A stretch of 57,249 bases of DNA from Candidatus Paceibacterota bacterium (GTDB lineage: Bacteria; Patescibacteriota; Minisyncoccia; Phycocordibacterales; JAQTLZ01). The translations under genes and the position numbers were made by a program. The stretch lies in assembly GCA_028714635.1 (NCBI GenBank), contig JAQTLZ010000006.1, forward strand, positions 1 to 57,249, written 5' to 3'. How positions within the stretch are numbered: the first letter of the stretch is position 1; each line of letters begins with the position of its first letter. The notes under the pieces were generated by a model. It saw only the letters and a list, made by a program, of their open reading frames with translations. It did not search any database and had not been told where the DNA came from. Shown piece after piece: positions 16,177 through 23,821 of this stretch.

Positions 16177-17712
16177 ATGGCCATAACCAAAGAACCAGAG
16201 GGCGACCAAAAGCTCGTTCAGATAGGAAATCTCATCGCGAGGCTCCGTGATGACCGGGGAATCACCCAGTCAGAGCTTGGGAAAATGCTTGGTACGACAC
16301 AAAGTGCTGTTGCTCGCATTGAAAATGGCGAACAAAATCTTTCTACAGAAACTCTTTCAAAAATAAGCCGAGCACTCAAGAAAGAAATCCTTAATCTTTC
16401 TACAGGCTCCTTGAATCTCCGTATTGAAGGAGGAAGAAAGCTTTCAGGCTCCATAGTAACCAAATCGTCAAAAAATTCAGCGATGGGACTTCTTTCTGCA
16501 TCCCTTCTCAACAAAAATAAAACAATTCTCCGCAACATGCCAAAGATCGAAGAGGCGTACAGAATGATCGAAGTGCTTCAATCAATCGGCGTGGGAATTA
16601 AATGGGATGGCAACGATCTTGAAATAAAACCGCCCGCAAGATTTGATATCAAAAAACTCGACACCGAAGCCGGGATGAAAACCCGAAGCGTTATCATGCT
16701 CATCGGCCCCCTTGTTCACTTCTTCAAGAAATTCCGTCTCCCCCAACCAGGCGGATGCCGTCTTGGCTCTCGCACCGTCAAACCTCATTTTTATGCTCTC
16801 GAAAAGATGGGAGTGGAGATAGACACACACTCGACCTATTACGAGATCAAAACTGAGAAAGTAAAACCGGGAAATATCGTTTTATACGAAGCCGGAGATA
16901 CCGTGACAGAAAATGCCATCATGGCAGCGAGCTTAATTCCCGGCAAGACAACAATAAAATTTGCTTCTGCCAACTATCAAGTCCAGGACGTTTGCTTCTT
17001 CCTCGAAGCGCTCGGAGTAAAGATCGACGGAATCGGCTCATCTACACTTGTTGTTCACGGCGTTGCATCTATAGACAAGCCGATCATCTATGCAGTGAGC
17101 GAAGATCCGATCGAATCAATGTTTCTTCTCTCCGCTGCAATTGTCACGAAATCAAAGATCCAAGTCATGCGATGTCCGATCGATTTTCTTGAGCTTGAAC
17201 TTTTGAAACTGGAAAAAATGGGCTTTCGTTATAAAATTCTCCGCCGATACAAGGCCGAGAACGAGAGAACAAACCTTGCCGACATTGAGACATATCCATC
17301 CAAGTTGCGAGCGCTCGAAGATAAAATTCACGCCCAGCCGTATCCGGGAATTAATATGGACAATCTCCCCTTCTTCGCGGTTATCGCGACCCAAGCGGAA
17401 GGCCAGACATTTATACACGATTGGAGCTATGAAAAACGCGCAATTTATTACAAAGACCTCGACAAGCTTGGAGCTGACACCATTCTCGCCGATCCTCATC
17501 GCTGTTATATCAACGGCCCTACAAAACTAAAAGCAGCAGAGGTTATCTGCCCTCCAGCCCTTCGTCCAGCGGCAATTCTTCTCATTGGAATGCTCGCGGC
17601 CGAAGGCATATCAATACTCCGAAATGTATATAGCATCAATCGCGGTTATGAAGATCTCGCAAACCGGCTCAATAAGATTGGCGCTAACATCAGCATTCTT
17701 CAGAGCTTTTAA
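16177..17712 (+). CDS. murA: UDP-GlcNAc 1-carboxyvinyltransferase (MurA) with N-terminal XRE-type HTH domain
   Basis: 511 residues, about 90 more than usual MurA. Residues 13-70 form a Cro/C1-type helix-turn-helix (LRDDRGITQSELGKMLG, then TTQSAVARIENGEQNLS). MurA proper follows from about 80. The substrate-binding Lys-Asn is in TKSSKNSAMG, the catalytic Cys in QPGGCRLGSRTVKPH (Cys and the following Arg conserved), the acid Asp in VSEDPIESMF, and the C-terminal signature in INRGYEDLANRLNKIGA. It adds enolpyruvate from PEP to UDP-GlcNAc, the first committed step to peptidoglycan. The intact active site and the DNA-binding domain together suggest an enzyme that could also regulate its own promoter, which is an inference. 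Confidence 0.92.
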   Translation: MAITKEPEGDQKLVQIGNLIARLRDDRGITQSELGKMLGTTQSAVARIENGEQNLSTETLSKISRALKKEILNLSTGSLNLRIEGGRKLSGSIVTKSSKNSAMGLLSASLLNKNKTILRNMPKIEEAYRMIEVLQSIGVGIKWDGNDLEIKPPARFDIKKLDTEAGMKTRSVIMLIGPLVHFFKKFRLPQPGGCRLGSRTVKPHFYALEKMGVEIDTHSTYYEIKTEKVKPGNIVLYEAGDTVTENAIMAASLIPGKTTIKFASANYQVQDVCFFLEALGVKIDGIGSSTLVVHGVASIDKPIIYAVSEDPIESMFLLSAAIVTKSKIQVMRCPIDFLELELLKLEKMGFRYKILRRYKAENERTNLADIETYPSKLRALEDKIHAQPYPGINMDNLPFFAVIATQAEGQTFIHDWSYEKRAIYYKDLDKLGADTILADPHRCYINGPTKLKAAEVICPPALRPAAILLIGMLAAEGISILRNVYSINRGYEDLANRLNKIGANISILQSF

Positions 17713-17761
17713 CGGGTTGAAAAGGAAAGCTTTCTCTGGGATGATACATCCAAGGCGATGA

Positions 17762-17892
17762 ATCCCGTAGTAGAAAATGGCATAGGAGTAAAGTGTGATA
17801 AATATCATATATGATATTTATAATTATCAAAGATAATATTAAAATGGCGGTACCACGCTCCGGAGGAGCGATGCCATTTTTCACTACGGGAT
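17762..17892 (+). repeat. 131-bp structured element with 22-bp inverted ends, over the priA start
   Basis: The outer arms 17762-17783 and 17871-17892 are inverted copies matching at 20 of 22 positions. Inside are a perfect 24-bp palindrome (17798-17821, centred on CATATATG), ATTATC-AAA-GATAAT (17823-17837) and a hairpin in which AAAATGGC (17841-17848) pairs with GCCATTTT (17873-17880) around GCTCC/GGAGC. The right arm can pair with either the outer or the inner partner, and the priA ATG is at its end. The inner hairpin followed by TTTTT could terminate murA transcripts. Confidence 0.65.
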
Positions 17893-19795
17893 GAAAATCA
17901 TTCAAGTCATTCCTATCGGCAGAGGCATTTCAAAAGAAGTCCTGTCGTACTTTACCGCCCTTCCGGTGAAAGAGGGCGCTCTTGTGGAAATTTCTGTCCG
18001 CGCGAGAAAAATACCCGGACTGGTGGTAGAAGCTCAAAATATCGGAATCATGAAATCGGAGATAAAATCTCTGCCTTTTGGAATGCGAAAAGTGGAGCGC
18101 GTACTCTCTCCTTCTTTTTTCAGCGAAAAATATCTTCAAAGCGCGAAAATGTGCGCACAGTATTACGCAACTACGACGGGGAGCGTGCTGTCGGCACTTA
18201 TTCCTAAAGTACTCCTCGACAGCATAGGAGAAATCGAGAAAATTGAAGAAAAACATGCTGGAGATAAAACCGCGGGAGACATCCGGCCTTCCGTTATTCA
18301 AACAGGAAGAGAAGAAAGACTTCTTCAGTATCGAAGCATTATACGAGAAGAATTCGCGAAATCCCGCTCGGTGTATTGCTGTCTTCCCACCATCGAGGAA
18401 GCGAAAACCTATTTCAAAAATCTTTCAAGGGGAATAGAGATGCATTCTTTTTTCGTCTCCGGAAGCCTCTCAAAAAAAGAATTTTTAAGAGTTTGGAAGG
18501 AAGCAGCTGAAACGCCGCACCCCATACTCGTCGTCGGAACAGGAGCCTGTCTTTCACTTCGGCGCTTCGACATCGGCACCATCATCATAGATGAGGAATC
18601 TTCGGGAACTTTCAAAACACAGCGTAGGCCTTATCTCGATATCCGCGTTTTCGCAGAAATGTACGCGAAAATACTCGGAGCCCGGCTCGTACTCGGAGAC
18701 ACTCTTCTTCGAATCGAAACATTGTGGAAAAAGGAAAAAGGCGAATACACGGCGATCCAGCCAATCCAATGGAAATCTGGAAAAGACGAGCGGACCCTCC
18801 TCGTGAATATGAAATTGGAAGAATCGAAAGGAGATAAAAAATTTCACACTGTGGGAGATGCCGTCTTTGCGATGATAGAAAATGCCAAGACCTACAAAAA
18901 ACATATTTTTCTTTATGCGACAAAAAAGGGATACGCGTCCTCGATCATCTGCCGGGATTGCAGAAATTTCGCTTTGTGCCTTACGTGCCATGCTCCAATC
19001 GCTTTTTATAAAGGCAAAGATGAAAAAACAAACTTCTTTCTGTGCCACAGATGCAAGAAAACCCGCCCAGCAGATGAACTTTGCCTCACCTGCGGAAGCT
19101 GGAGGCTTGACCCGTCAGGAATTGGCATTGACCGGATAGAGGAAGAGCTCGCCGAAAAAATTCCTAGAGAATCCATCTTTGTGATAGACAAAGAGAAAGC
19201 AAAAACATCAGTGCAAGTAAAAAAAATACTTTCTCGCTTTCTTCATTCAGAATGGGGAGTGCTTCTTGGAACAGAAGCCGTTTTTTCCGCCCTGGAAGAC
19301 AAGCTCGACGGAGTGGCAATTCTTTCGCTCGATTCCCTCTTCGCTCTGCCAAATTTCCGTATCAATGAAAAAATCATGCATCTCGTCTCAAAAATGCGCT
19401 CGCTTACCGATGGACAATGCATCATACAAACAAGAAATCCGGATGAAAAGATCCTCTCCCTCGCACAGGAAGGAAACATCCTTGATTTTTACCAGTCGGA
19501 AATCACAGGACGAGAACAATTCAATTATCCGCCTTTTTCGGTGCTCATCGAAATTTCGCTTTCTGGAGGAAGAGGAGAAGTGGAGGCGGAAATGAAAAAG
19601 ATAAAAGAAATATATTTAAAAGGACACGAACTTGAGATATTCCCTGCTTTCATTCCGGAAGCGAGAGGCACCTACACCTTGAAAGGAATCCTTAAAATTC
19701 CCGAAAGCGAATGGTCCAAAGAAGATTTAGCGAAGAAATTGTCCCTGCTTCCCGCCTATTTTTCTGTGAAAATCAATCCGGAAAGCATTCTCTAG
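17891..19795 (+). CDS. priA: Primosomal protein N' (PriA), degenerate helicase
   Basis: 634 residues. The 3'-DNA-binding N-terminal domain, the zinc module (CRDCRNFALCLTCHAP and CHRCKKTRPADELCLTCG, eight Cys, about residues 355-405) and the C-terminal domain (FNYPPFSVLIEISLSG) follow PriA order. The helicase motifs are damaged: the Walker A segment of PriA (TGSGKT) aligns with QTGREERLLQY and has no GKT, Walker B survives as IIIDEES, and the motif VI QVAGRAGR region reads HLVSKMRSLTDG. ATP-driven unwinding is therefore unlikely, while replisome loading or structural roles could remain. The start codon lies in the inverted repeat upstream. Confidence 0.85.
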   Translation: MKIIQVIPIGRGISKEVLSYFTALPVKEGALVEISVRARKIPGLVVEAQNIGIMKSEIKSLPFGMRKVERVLSPSFFSEKYLQSAKMCAQYYATTTGSVLSALIPKVLLDSIGEIEKIEEKHAGDKTAGDIRPSVIQTGREERLLQYRSIIREEFAKSRSVYCCLPTIEEAKTYFKNLSRGIEMHSFFVSGSLSKKEFLRVWKEAAETPHPILVVGTGACLSLRRFDIGTIIIDEESSGTFKTQRRPYLDIRVFAEMYAKILGARLVLGDTLLRIETLWKKEKGEYTAIQPIQWKSGKDERTLLVNMKLEESKGDKKFHTVGDAVFAMIENAKTYKKHIFLYATKKGYASSIICRDCRNFALCLTCHAPIAFYKGKDEKTNFFLCHRCKKTRPADELCLTCGSWRLDPSGIGIDRIEEELAEKIPRESIFVIDKEKAKTSVQVKKILSRFLHSEWGVLLGTEAVFSALEDKLDGVAILSLDSLFALPNFRINEKIMHLVSKMRSLTDGQCIIQTRNPDEKILSLAQEGNILDFYQSEITGREQFNYPPFSVLIEISLSGGRGEVEAEMKKIKEIYLKGHELEIFPAFIPEARGTYTLKGILKIPESEWSKEDLAKKLSLLPAYFSVKINPESIL

Positions 19796-19834
19796 AAACT
19801 GGAAAAATGCCTTATTTCGTGTTTAAATGAAGCA

Positions 19835-20386
19835 ATGAAAGAGATAGTTCAGCGGGATGCTCCGGTACTACGAGAAAAGGCGAAAGAAGTGCCTCTCAAG
19901 GACATTAAGAGCCTCAAAATAAAAAAGGTCATCAAAGATATGAAAGAAGCGCTCGCGTCCCAGGATGACGGCGTGGCTCTTGCAGCACCCCAGATCGGAG
20001 TATCCCTTCGTATTTTCATCATCACGGAAAAAATATATGACATTCTGTACCCGGAAGAGAAAGGTAAAAAAGGAAAAATAAATCTGGTGTATATCAATCC
20101 AAAGGTCACCAAACTTTCAAAAGAACAAAAATTATTAGAGGAAGGCTGTCTTTCTGTCCGATGGCTGTACGGCAAAAAAGTTCGCTCGACAAAGGCAACT
20201 GTTTCAGCATACGACGAGAAAGGTGAAAAATTTGAACGAGGAGGAAGTGGCTTGATTGCTCAAATCTTCCAGCATGAAACGGACCATCTAGACGGAGTCC
20301 TTTTTATAGACAATGCGGAGGATCTCCACGAACTTCCTCCCGAAAAAATTCCCTCTCGGCTTAAAAAAGAGACTTCCAATGCCTAA
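19835..20386 (+). CDS. def: Peptide deformylase
   Basis: 183 residues. The three deformylase motifs are present: DGVALAAPQIG near residue 46 (the second Gly of GxGLAAPQ is Ala), EEGCLSVRW near 106 with the metal-binding Cys, and QHETDHLDG near 150 with HExxH. It removes the N-formyl group from nascent proteins. It overlaps the fmt start by 8 bp, pairing the formyl-adding and formyl-removing enzymes as in many bacteria. The C-terminus after the active site is short and basic. Confidence 0.95.
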   Translation: MKEIVQRDAPVLREKAKEVPLKDIKSLKIKKVIKDMKEALASQDDGVALAAPQIGVSLRIFIITEKIYDILYPEEKGKKGKINLVYINPKVTKLSKEQKLLEEGCLSVRWLYGKKVRSTKATVSAYDEKGEKFERGGSGLIAQIFQHETDHLDGVLFIDNAEDLHELPPEKIPSRLKKETSNA

Positions 20387-21236
20387 ACTCAATATTGCAT
20401 TTTTCGGCACGCCGGAGCTTGTTATTCCCATTCTCGAAGAGCTTGAAAGTGCAGGCCTTCTCCCAAAAGTTATTGTCACGGGAAAAGATGAACCGCAAGG
20501 AAGAAAAATGCTTGTTCAAAAACCTGCCCCTAAAATTTGGGCGGAACAAAAAAATATCCCCACTCTTCAGCCAGAAAAAATTGATACGCAATTTCTCGAG
20601 GAATTTAAAAAATATGACATTGACCTCGGTATTGTAGTTGCATATGGAAAAATCTTACCTAAGACACTTTTGGAACTGCCTCGTTTGGGAATGGTGAATG
20701 TCCACTATTCGCTTCTCCCAAAATATCGCGGAGCAACCCCAGTAGAATCGGCAATTCTAAATGGTGACGATGTGACAGGAGTCGTGATACAGAAGATGGT
20801 TTTTGCGCTGGATGCGGGAGACGTAATTGAAAAAGAAGAGGTGCAGATTGGTGAGAAAGAAACGGCACCAGAACTTCGAAATCGTTTAAACGAGATTGCA
20901 AAAAAACTTTTGGTGAAGGCGGTGGGAAAGATCGCCGACGGTACCGTTTCCTATGAAAAGCAAAATGATGCAAAAGCAATGCTCTGCAAAAAGATAAAAA
21001 AAGAAGATGGGCTTCTAGACCTTGCGAGCGATCCCATACAAAATTATCGAAAATTCAGAGCATATTACGGCTGGCCGGGAACCTATTTTTTCACTGAAAA
21101 AAACGCTAAAAGAATACGTGTCGTTATAAAAGAAGCTTCACTAAAAAATGACGTATTAGAAATTACGCGAGTCATTCCAGAAGGAAAAAAAGAAATGAGC
21201 TACAAAGATTTTCTAGCAGGATTTCAAAACAAGTAA
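20379..21236 (+). CDS. fmt: Methionyl-tRNA formyltransferase
   Basis: 285 residues from the ATG at 20379 (MPKLNIAFFGTPELV), which overlaps def by 8 bp. The formyl-transferase domain carries VNVHYSLLPKYRGATPVESAI, containing the His of the catalytic N-H-D set, and NGDDVTGVVIQKMVFALDAGD with the Asp. The C-terminal OB-like tRNA domain is present but about 30 residues shorter than in E. coli (YYGWPGTYFFTEKNAKRI is recognisable). It formylates Met-tRNAi using 10-formyl-THF. The stop codon is the first base triplet of a long imperfect hairpin shared with the convergent cyclophilin gene. Confidence 0.94.
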   Translation: MPKLNIAFFGTPELVIPILEELESAGLLPKVIVTGKDEPQGRKMLVQKPAPKIWAEQKNIPTLQPEKIDTQFLEEFKKYDIDLGIVVAYGKILPKTLLELPRLGMVNVHYSLLPKYRGATPVESAILNGDDVTGVVIQKMVFALDAGDVIEKEEVQIGEKETAPELRNRLNEIAKKLLVKAVGKIADGTVSYEKQNDAKAMLCKKIKKEDGLLDLASDPIQNYRKFRAYYGWPGTYFFTEKNAKRIRVVIKEASLKNDVLEITRVIPEGKKEMSYKDFLAGFQNK

Positions 21237-21427
21237 AAGATAAGATTTGTTCTTTTTCAAAACTCACTGGGCTTTGTGCAGCGGAAAGGAGGTTTTTAGG
21301 AAAATTGAACTGTCTGAGCCTCGCCCCACAGGCGGGCGAGTTTTCACATTTTCCGTGAAGAAAACCGACTATTCCGCAATCAAAGAACCAGTGGGGCTGT
21401 TTTGAGAAAAGAATAAATCTTATCTTA
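21234..21427. repeat. Long imperfect hairpin between convergent fmt and cyclophilin genes
   Basis: The whole 194-bp segment is an imperfect inverted repeat running from the fmt stop to the cyclophilin stop. The outer arms share GATAAGATTT, TTCTTTT, CAAAAC, CACTGG, CTTTG and then GCGGAA, GGTTTT and GGAAAAT in inverted order. The centre is a tight hairpin, CTCGCCC-CACAGG-GGGCGAG type (21320-21341). It may be a bidirectional terminator or a decayed MITE-like element. Confidence 0.6.
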
Positions 21428-22162
21428 CTTCGCCCCCACCACAACCTGATTCACGACCACAGGAGTTACCGGCAAATCATTCGGGCCGGTTTTTACTTTG
21501 CTTATTGCTAGCACAATATCCAATCCGGAAACAACTTTTCCAAACGGAGTATGGTGTCCATCAAGCCAGGGTGTTGCTTTCGCGGTTACGATAAAGAACT
21601 GACTCCCATTGGTACTCGGGCCAGAATTAGCCATGGCAATAATACCTTGCGTGAGATGCGCTGAAGTGATGCCAGTTTGGAATTTATACCCCACGGCCAC
21701 AAGTTGTGCGATCGCGTCAGCGGAAAGACCGAGAGATTCTGCATTTATCTCATCAGGAAATGTATACCCCGGACCGCCAGTGCCGTAACGAGATGTATCA
21801 TCACCCTTTGAAAGAGGATCACCTCCTTGGATCATAAAATCTCTGATGACTCGATGAAATTTTGTCCCATCATAAAATCCTTTCCTCGCGAGAGAAATAA
21901 AATTATCTACTGTTTTTGGCGCCTTGTCCGCGAAAAGTTCAAGAACAATATCACCCATGCTTGTTTTAAGAGTTACCATAGTGTTTGATGTTTTTTTAGA
22001 AGTGATAGGAGAGGCGGATTCGCTTACCGACGGAGTTCCCGTCGCTGTTACACTTGGTGTCCGATTAGTATTCTTACTAATTCCTCGATACAAAAGAAAA
22101 CCTATTCCAACAAATAACACAAGAAAAACCGCTATCCCAATTGGACTAAATTTTTCGCTCAT
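21425..22162 (-). CDS. Cyclophilin-type peptidyl-prolyl isomerase, membrane-anchored
   Basis: 245 residues. A single N-terminal membrane segment (about 8-25, IGIAVFLVLFVGIGFLLY) and a Ser/Thr-rich linker place the catalytic domain outside the cell. The cyclophilin core has FHRVIRDFMIQGGDP (Arg and Phe of the active site), GIIAMANSGPSTNGSQFFI and WLDGHHTPFGKVVSGLD. It should catalyse proline cis-trans isomerisation in secreted proteins. It lies 3 bp downstream of the hibernation-factor gene, on the minus strand. Confidence 0.93.
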   Translation of the reverse strand: MSEKFSPIGIAVFLVLFVGIGFLLYRGISKNTNRTPSVTATGTPSVSESASPITSKKTSNTMVTLKTSMGDIVLELFADKAPKTVDNFISLARKGFYDGTKFHRVIRDFMIQGGDPLSKGDDTSRYGTGGPGYTFPDEINAESLGLSADAIAQLVAVGYKFQTGITSAHLTQGIIAMANSGPSTNGSQFFIVTAKATPWLDGHHTPFGKVVSGLDIVLAISKVKTGPNDLPVTPVVVNQVVVGAK

Positions 22163-22165
22163 TTT

Positions 22166-22546
22166 TTATTGTCTTTTTCTAATTATGCTTGTAATCCCCT
22201 TCAAATAATCTTTGATTTTTCTGCCTCCTCTCCTCATAAAACTCACCCGCTTGTCTTTGCGAGTCTTCATTTTTCGGAGGATTTCGTCCCGGACAGTATC
22301 AAGAGCGCTCATGAAATCTGACTTTTCCGAAAAAGCGAAGAAATCGGCTCCCGCAATGTGCATATTTATCTCCGCTCTATAGATATCACCTGTTTTTTGG
22401 GCGGAAGTCTTGGCTAACTCGACTTGAGCAAGAGCACTGTCATCTTTTTCATCAATCAATTTTTCAATGGTCTGCATACAGCTCGCGATATGTCTTTCGA
22501 TATCGGGCGTATTTGCGACACGCGTATACTTGATATTTGTTCTCAT
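22166..22546 (-). CDS. Ribosome hibernation factor, HPF/RaiA family (short form)
   Basis: 126 residues with the beta-alpha-beta-beta-beta-alpha pattern of the family: NIKYTRVANTPDIERHIASC at the start, IYRAEINMHIAGADFFAFSEKSDFMSAL in the middle (compare the usual AEVTIxxxGxxxxAxExxxDMYAAID), and a Lys/Arg-rich tail. Such proteins bind the 30S decoding region and silence ribosomes in stationary phase. The C-terminal dimerisation domain of the long form is missing. It is probably cotranscribed with the cyclophilin gene behind it. Confidence 0.8.
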   Translation of the reverse strand: MRTNIKYTRVANTPDIERHIASCMQTIEKLIDEKDDSALAQVELAKTSAQKTGDIYRAEINMHIAGADFFAFSEKSDFMSALDTVRDEILRKMKTRKDKRVSFMRRGGRKIKDYLKGITSIIRKRQ

Positions 22547-22631
22547 GACATGATTTTATCACACTCGGACCGCAACACAAAATAACTTGCCTACTTTTAA
22601 AAAAGACGCTACACTAGAAATACAATTACAT

Positions 22632-22740
22632 AAGAAATTATCAAGAGTGATGGGGAAAGAATCGGCTTTATGATCCATCCAGCAACTTTCGAGTAATCGA
22701 GTTAGTGCTCCCTCCGACCCTTCGGGGGGAAGATACGCCA
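22632..22740 (+). ncRNA. SAM-I-clan riboswitch in the metK leader
   Basis: The leader matches the SAM-I order of helices: TTATCAAGAG at the 5' P1/J1-2 boundary, P2 GATGG/CCATC with inner stem AAAG/CTTT, then CAGCAAC leading to P3 AACTTTCGA/TCGAGTT, J3/4 TAGTGCTC, P4 CCCTCCGA/TCGGGGGG, and AAGATA closing P1. P1 is short and is followed at once by the palindrome GCCAGCTGGC, so a SAM-I/IV-type variant is possible. An intrinsic terminator follows and then metK, so it should reduce MetK synthesis when SAM is abundant. Confidence 0.75.
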
Positions 22741-22753
22741 GCTGGCTAATTTA

Positions 22754-22776
22754 CTCTCCTTAGTGGGAGATTTTTT
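22754..22776 (+). terminator. Riboswitch-controlled terminator before metK
   Basis: TCTCC (22755-22759) pairs with GGAGA (22766-22770), followed by TTTTTT (22771-22776). It stands between the SAM-binding core and the metK start (22802), the expected expression platform for transcription attenuation. Confidence 0.75.
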
Positions 22777-22801
22777 ATTAAAAATTAATTTTTAAATTAC
22801 C

Positions 22802-23782
22802 ATGTTGAAAACTGCCGAATCAGTGACAAAGGCTCACCCAGACAAAGTGTGCGATCAGATATCAGATGCAATTCTCGACGCTTGCCTTACACAAGACCCA
22901 AAATCTCGTGTCGCGATTGAAACGCTTGGAGGACACGGCGTTATTACCGTGTGCGGAGAATTAACGACCAAAGCATATGTAAATATCCGCGAAATTGCTA
23001 AAAATGTCTACAAAGATTGCGGTTATAACGAAGACATCGGCGTAGTGGTGAATGTCGTTGAGCAAAGCCCAGAAATAAGCCACGGCGTGGATAATGACGG
23101 TGCGGGAGACCAGGGAATCATGGTTGGCTATGCAACAAGTGAAACTCCTGAAATGCTTCCGCTAGAAGTAGTACTTTCACGAAAACTCTGCAAAGCTATG
23201 GGAGCGCATGACGGCAAAGCACAGGTTACAGTCAAAGACGGGAAAATTGAAAAGATTCTCACCTCGCTTTGTACGAGTGGAAATATGAAGGACGTAAAGC
23301 TCGAGCAGACAGTAATGAGCTTCAAGAAATATTTGCCAAAGCACGTAAAGAATATCAAAAGCATTTGGCTTCAAAATCCAAATGGCAAGTGGACTATCGG
23401 AGGATTCCACGCCGACACGGGACTCACTGGAAGAAAATTGGCAGTAGATAATTACGGCCCGAATATTCCTGTTGGAGGCGGAGCATTTTCAGGAAAAGAT
23501 TCAACGAAAGTAGACCGAAGCGCCGCTTATATGGCTCGTAAAATTGCTGTTGATTATTTAAAGAAGCACCATGCGAAAGAAGTCTTCGTCCATATTGCCT
23601 ACGCTATCGGCGTTGCAGAACCGCTTATGGCCGTAGTGGATATTGACGGCAGACAAGAAGAAGTGAAAGGATATGATCTGCGCCCATCAGCAATTATAAA
23701 ATATTTACAGCTTCGTAAACCTCAATTCCGCAAAACCGCCGAGTACGGGCATTTTGGAAATGGGTTCAGGTGGGACCGTTAG
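22802..23782 (+). CDS. metK: S-adenosylmethionine synthetase
   Basis: 326 residues, about 60 fewer than E. coli MetK, with losses spread over loops. Signatures: TAESVTKAHPDKVCDQISDA at the N-terminus (ATP-binding His), the hexapeptide-type motif DGAGDQGIMVGYA near residue 99, the P-loop-like GGGAFSGKDSTKVDRSAAY near 221, and the typical ending TAEYGHFGNG. It makes SAM from methionine and ATP. A SAM-I-like riboswitch and terminator in its leader give product feedback. The gene faces the VanY-like gene convergently. Confidence 0.95.
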   Translation: MLKTAESVTKAHPDKVCDQISDAILDACLTQDPKSRVAIETLGGHGVITVCGELTTKAYVNIREIAKNVYKDCGYNEDIGVVVNVVEQSPEISHGVDNDGAGDQGIMVGYATSETPEMLPLEVVLSRKLCKAMGAHDGKAQVTVKDGKIEKILTSLCTSGNMKDVKLEQTVMSFKKYLPKHVKNIKSIWLQNPNGKWTIGGFHADTGLTGRKLAVDNYGPNIPVGGGAFSGKDSTKVDRSAAYMARKIAVDYLKKHHAKEVFVHIAYAIGVAEPLMAVVDIDGRQEEVKGYDLRPSAIIKYLQLRKPQFRKTAEYGHFGNGFRWDR

Positions 23783-23821
23783 TTACTGTTCCCCCTTTCA
23801 CTTTAACGTGAAATGTATTTC

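Noticed and set aside
17841-17880. GGTACC in a hairpin context, resembling the T-box TGGTACCGCG word
   Set aside because: Only the minus strand reads GTGGTACCGCC and no minus-strand gene follows. There is no Stem I or specifier loop, and the downstream plus-strand gene is priA, not an amino-acid gene. The KpnI palindrome explains the match.
23797-23814. TTTCAC/GTGAAA hairpin between metK and the VanY gene as a terminator
   Set aside because: The 6-bp A/T-rich stem has no T-tract on either strand; too weak to call.
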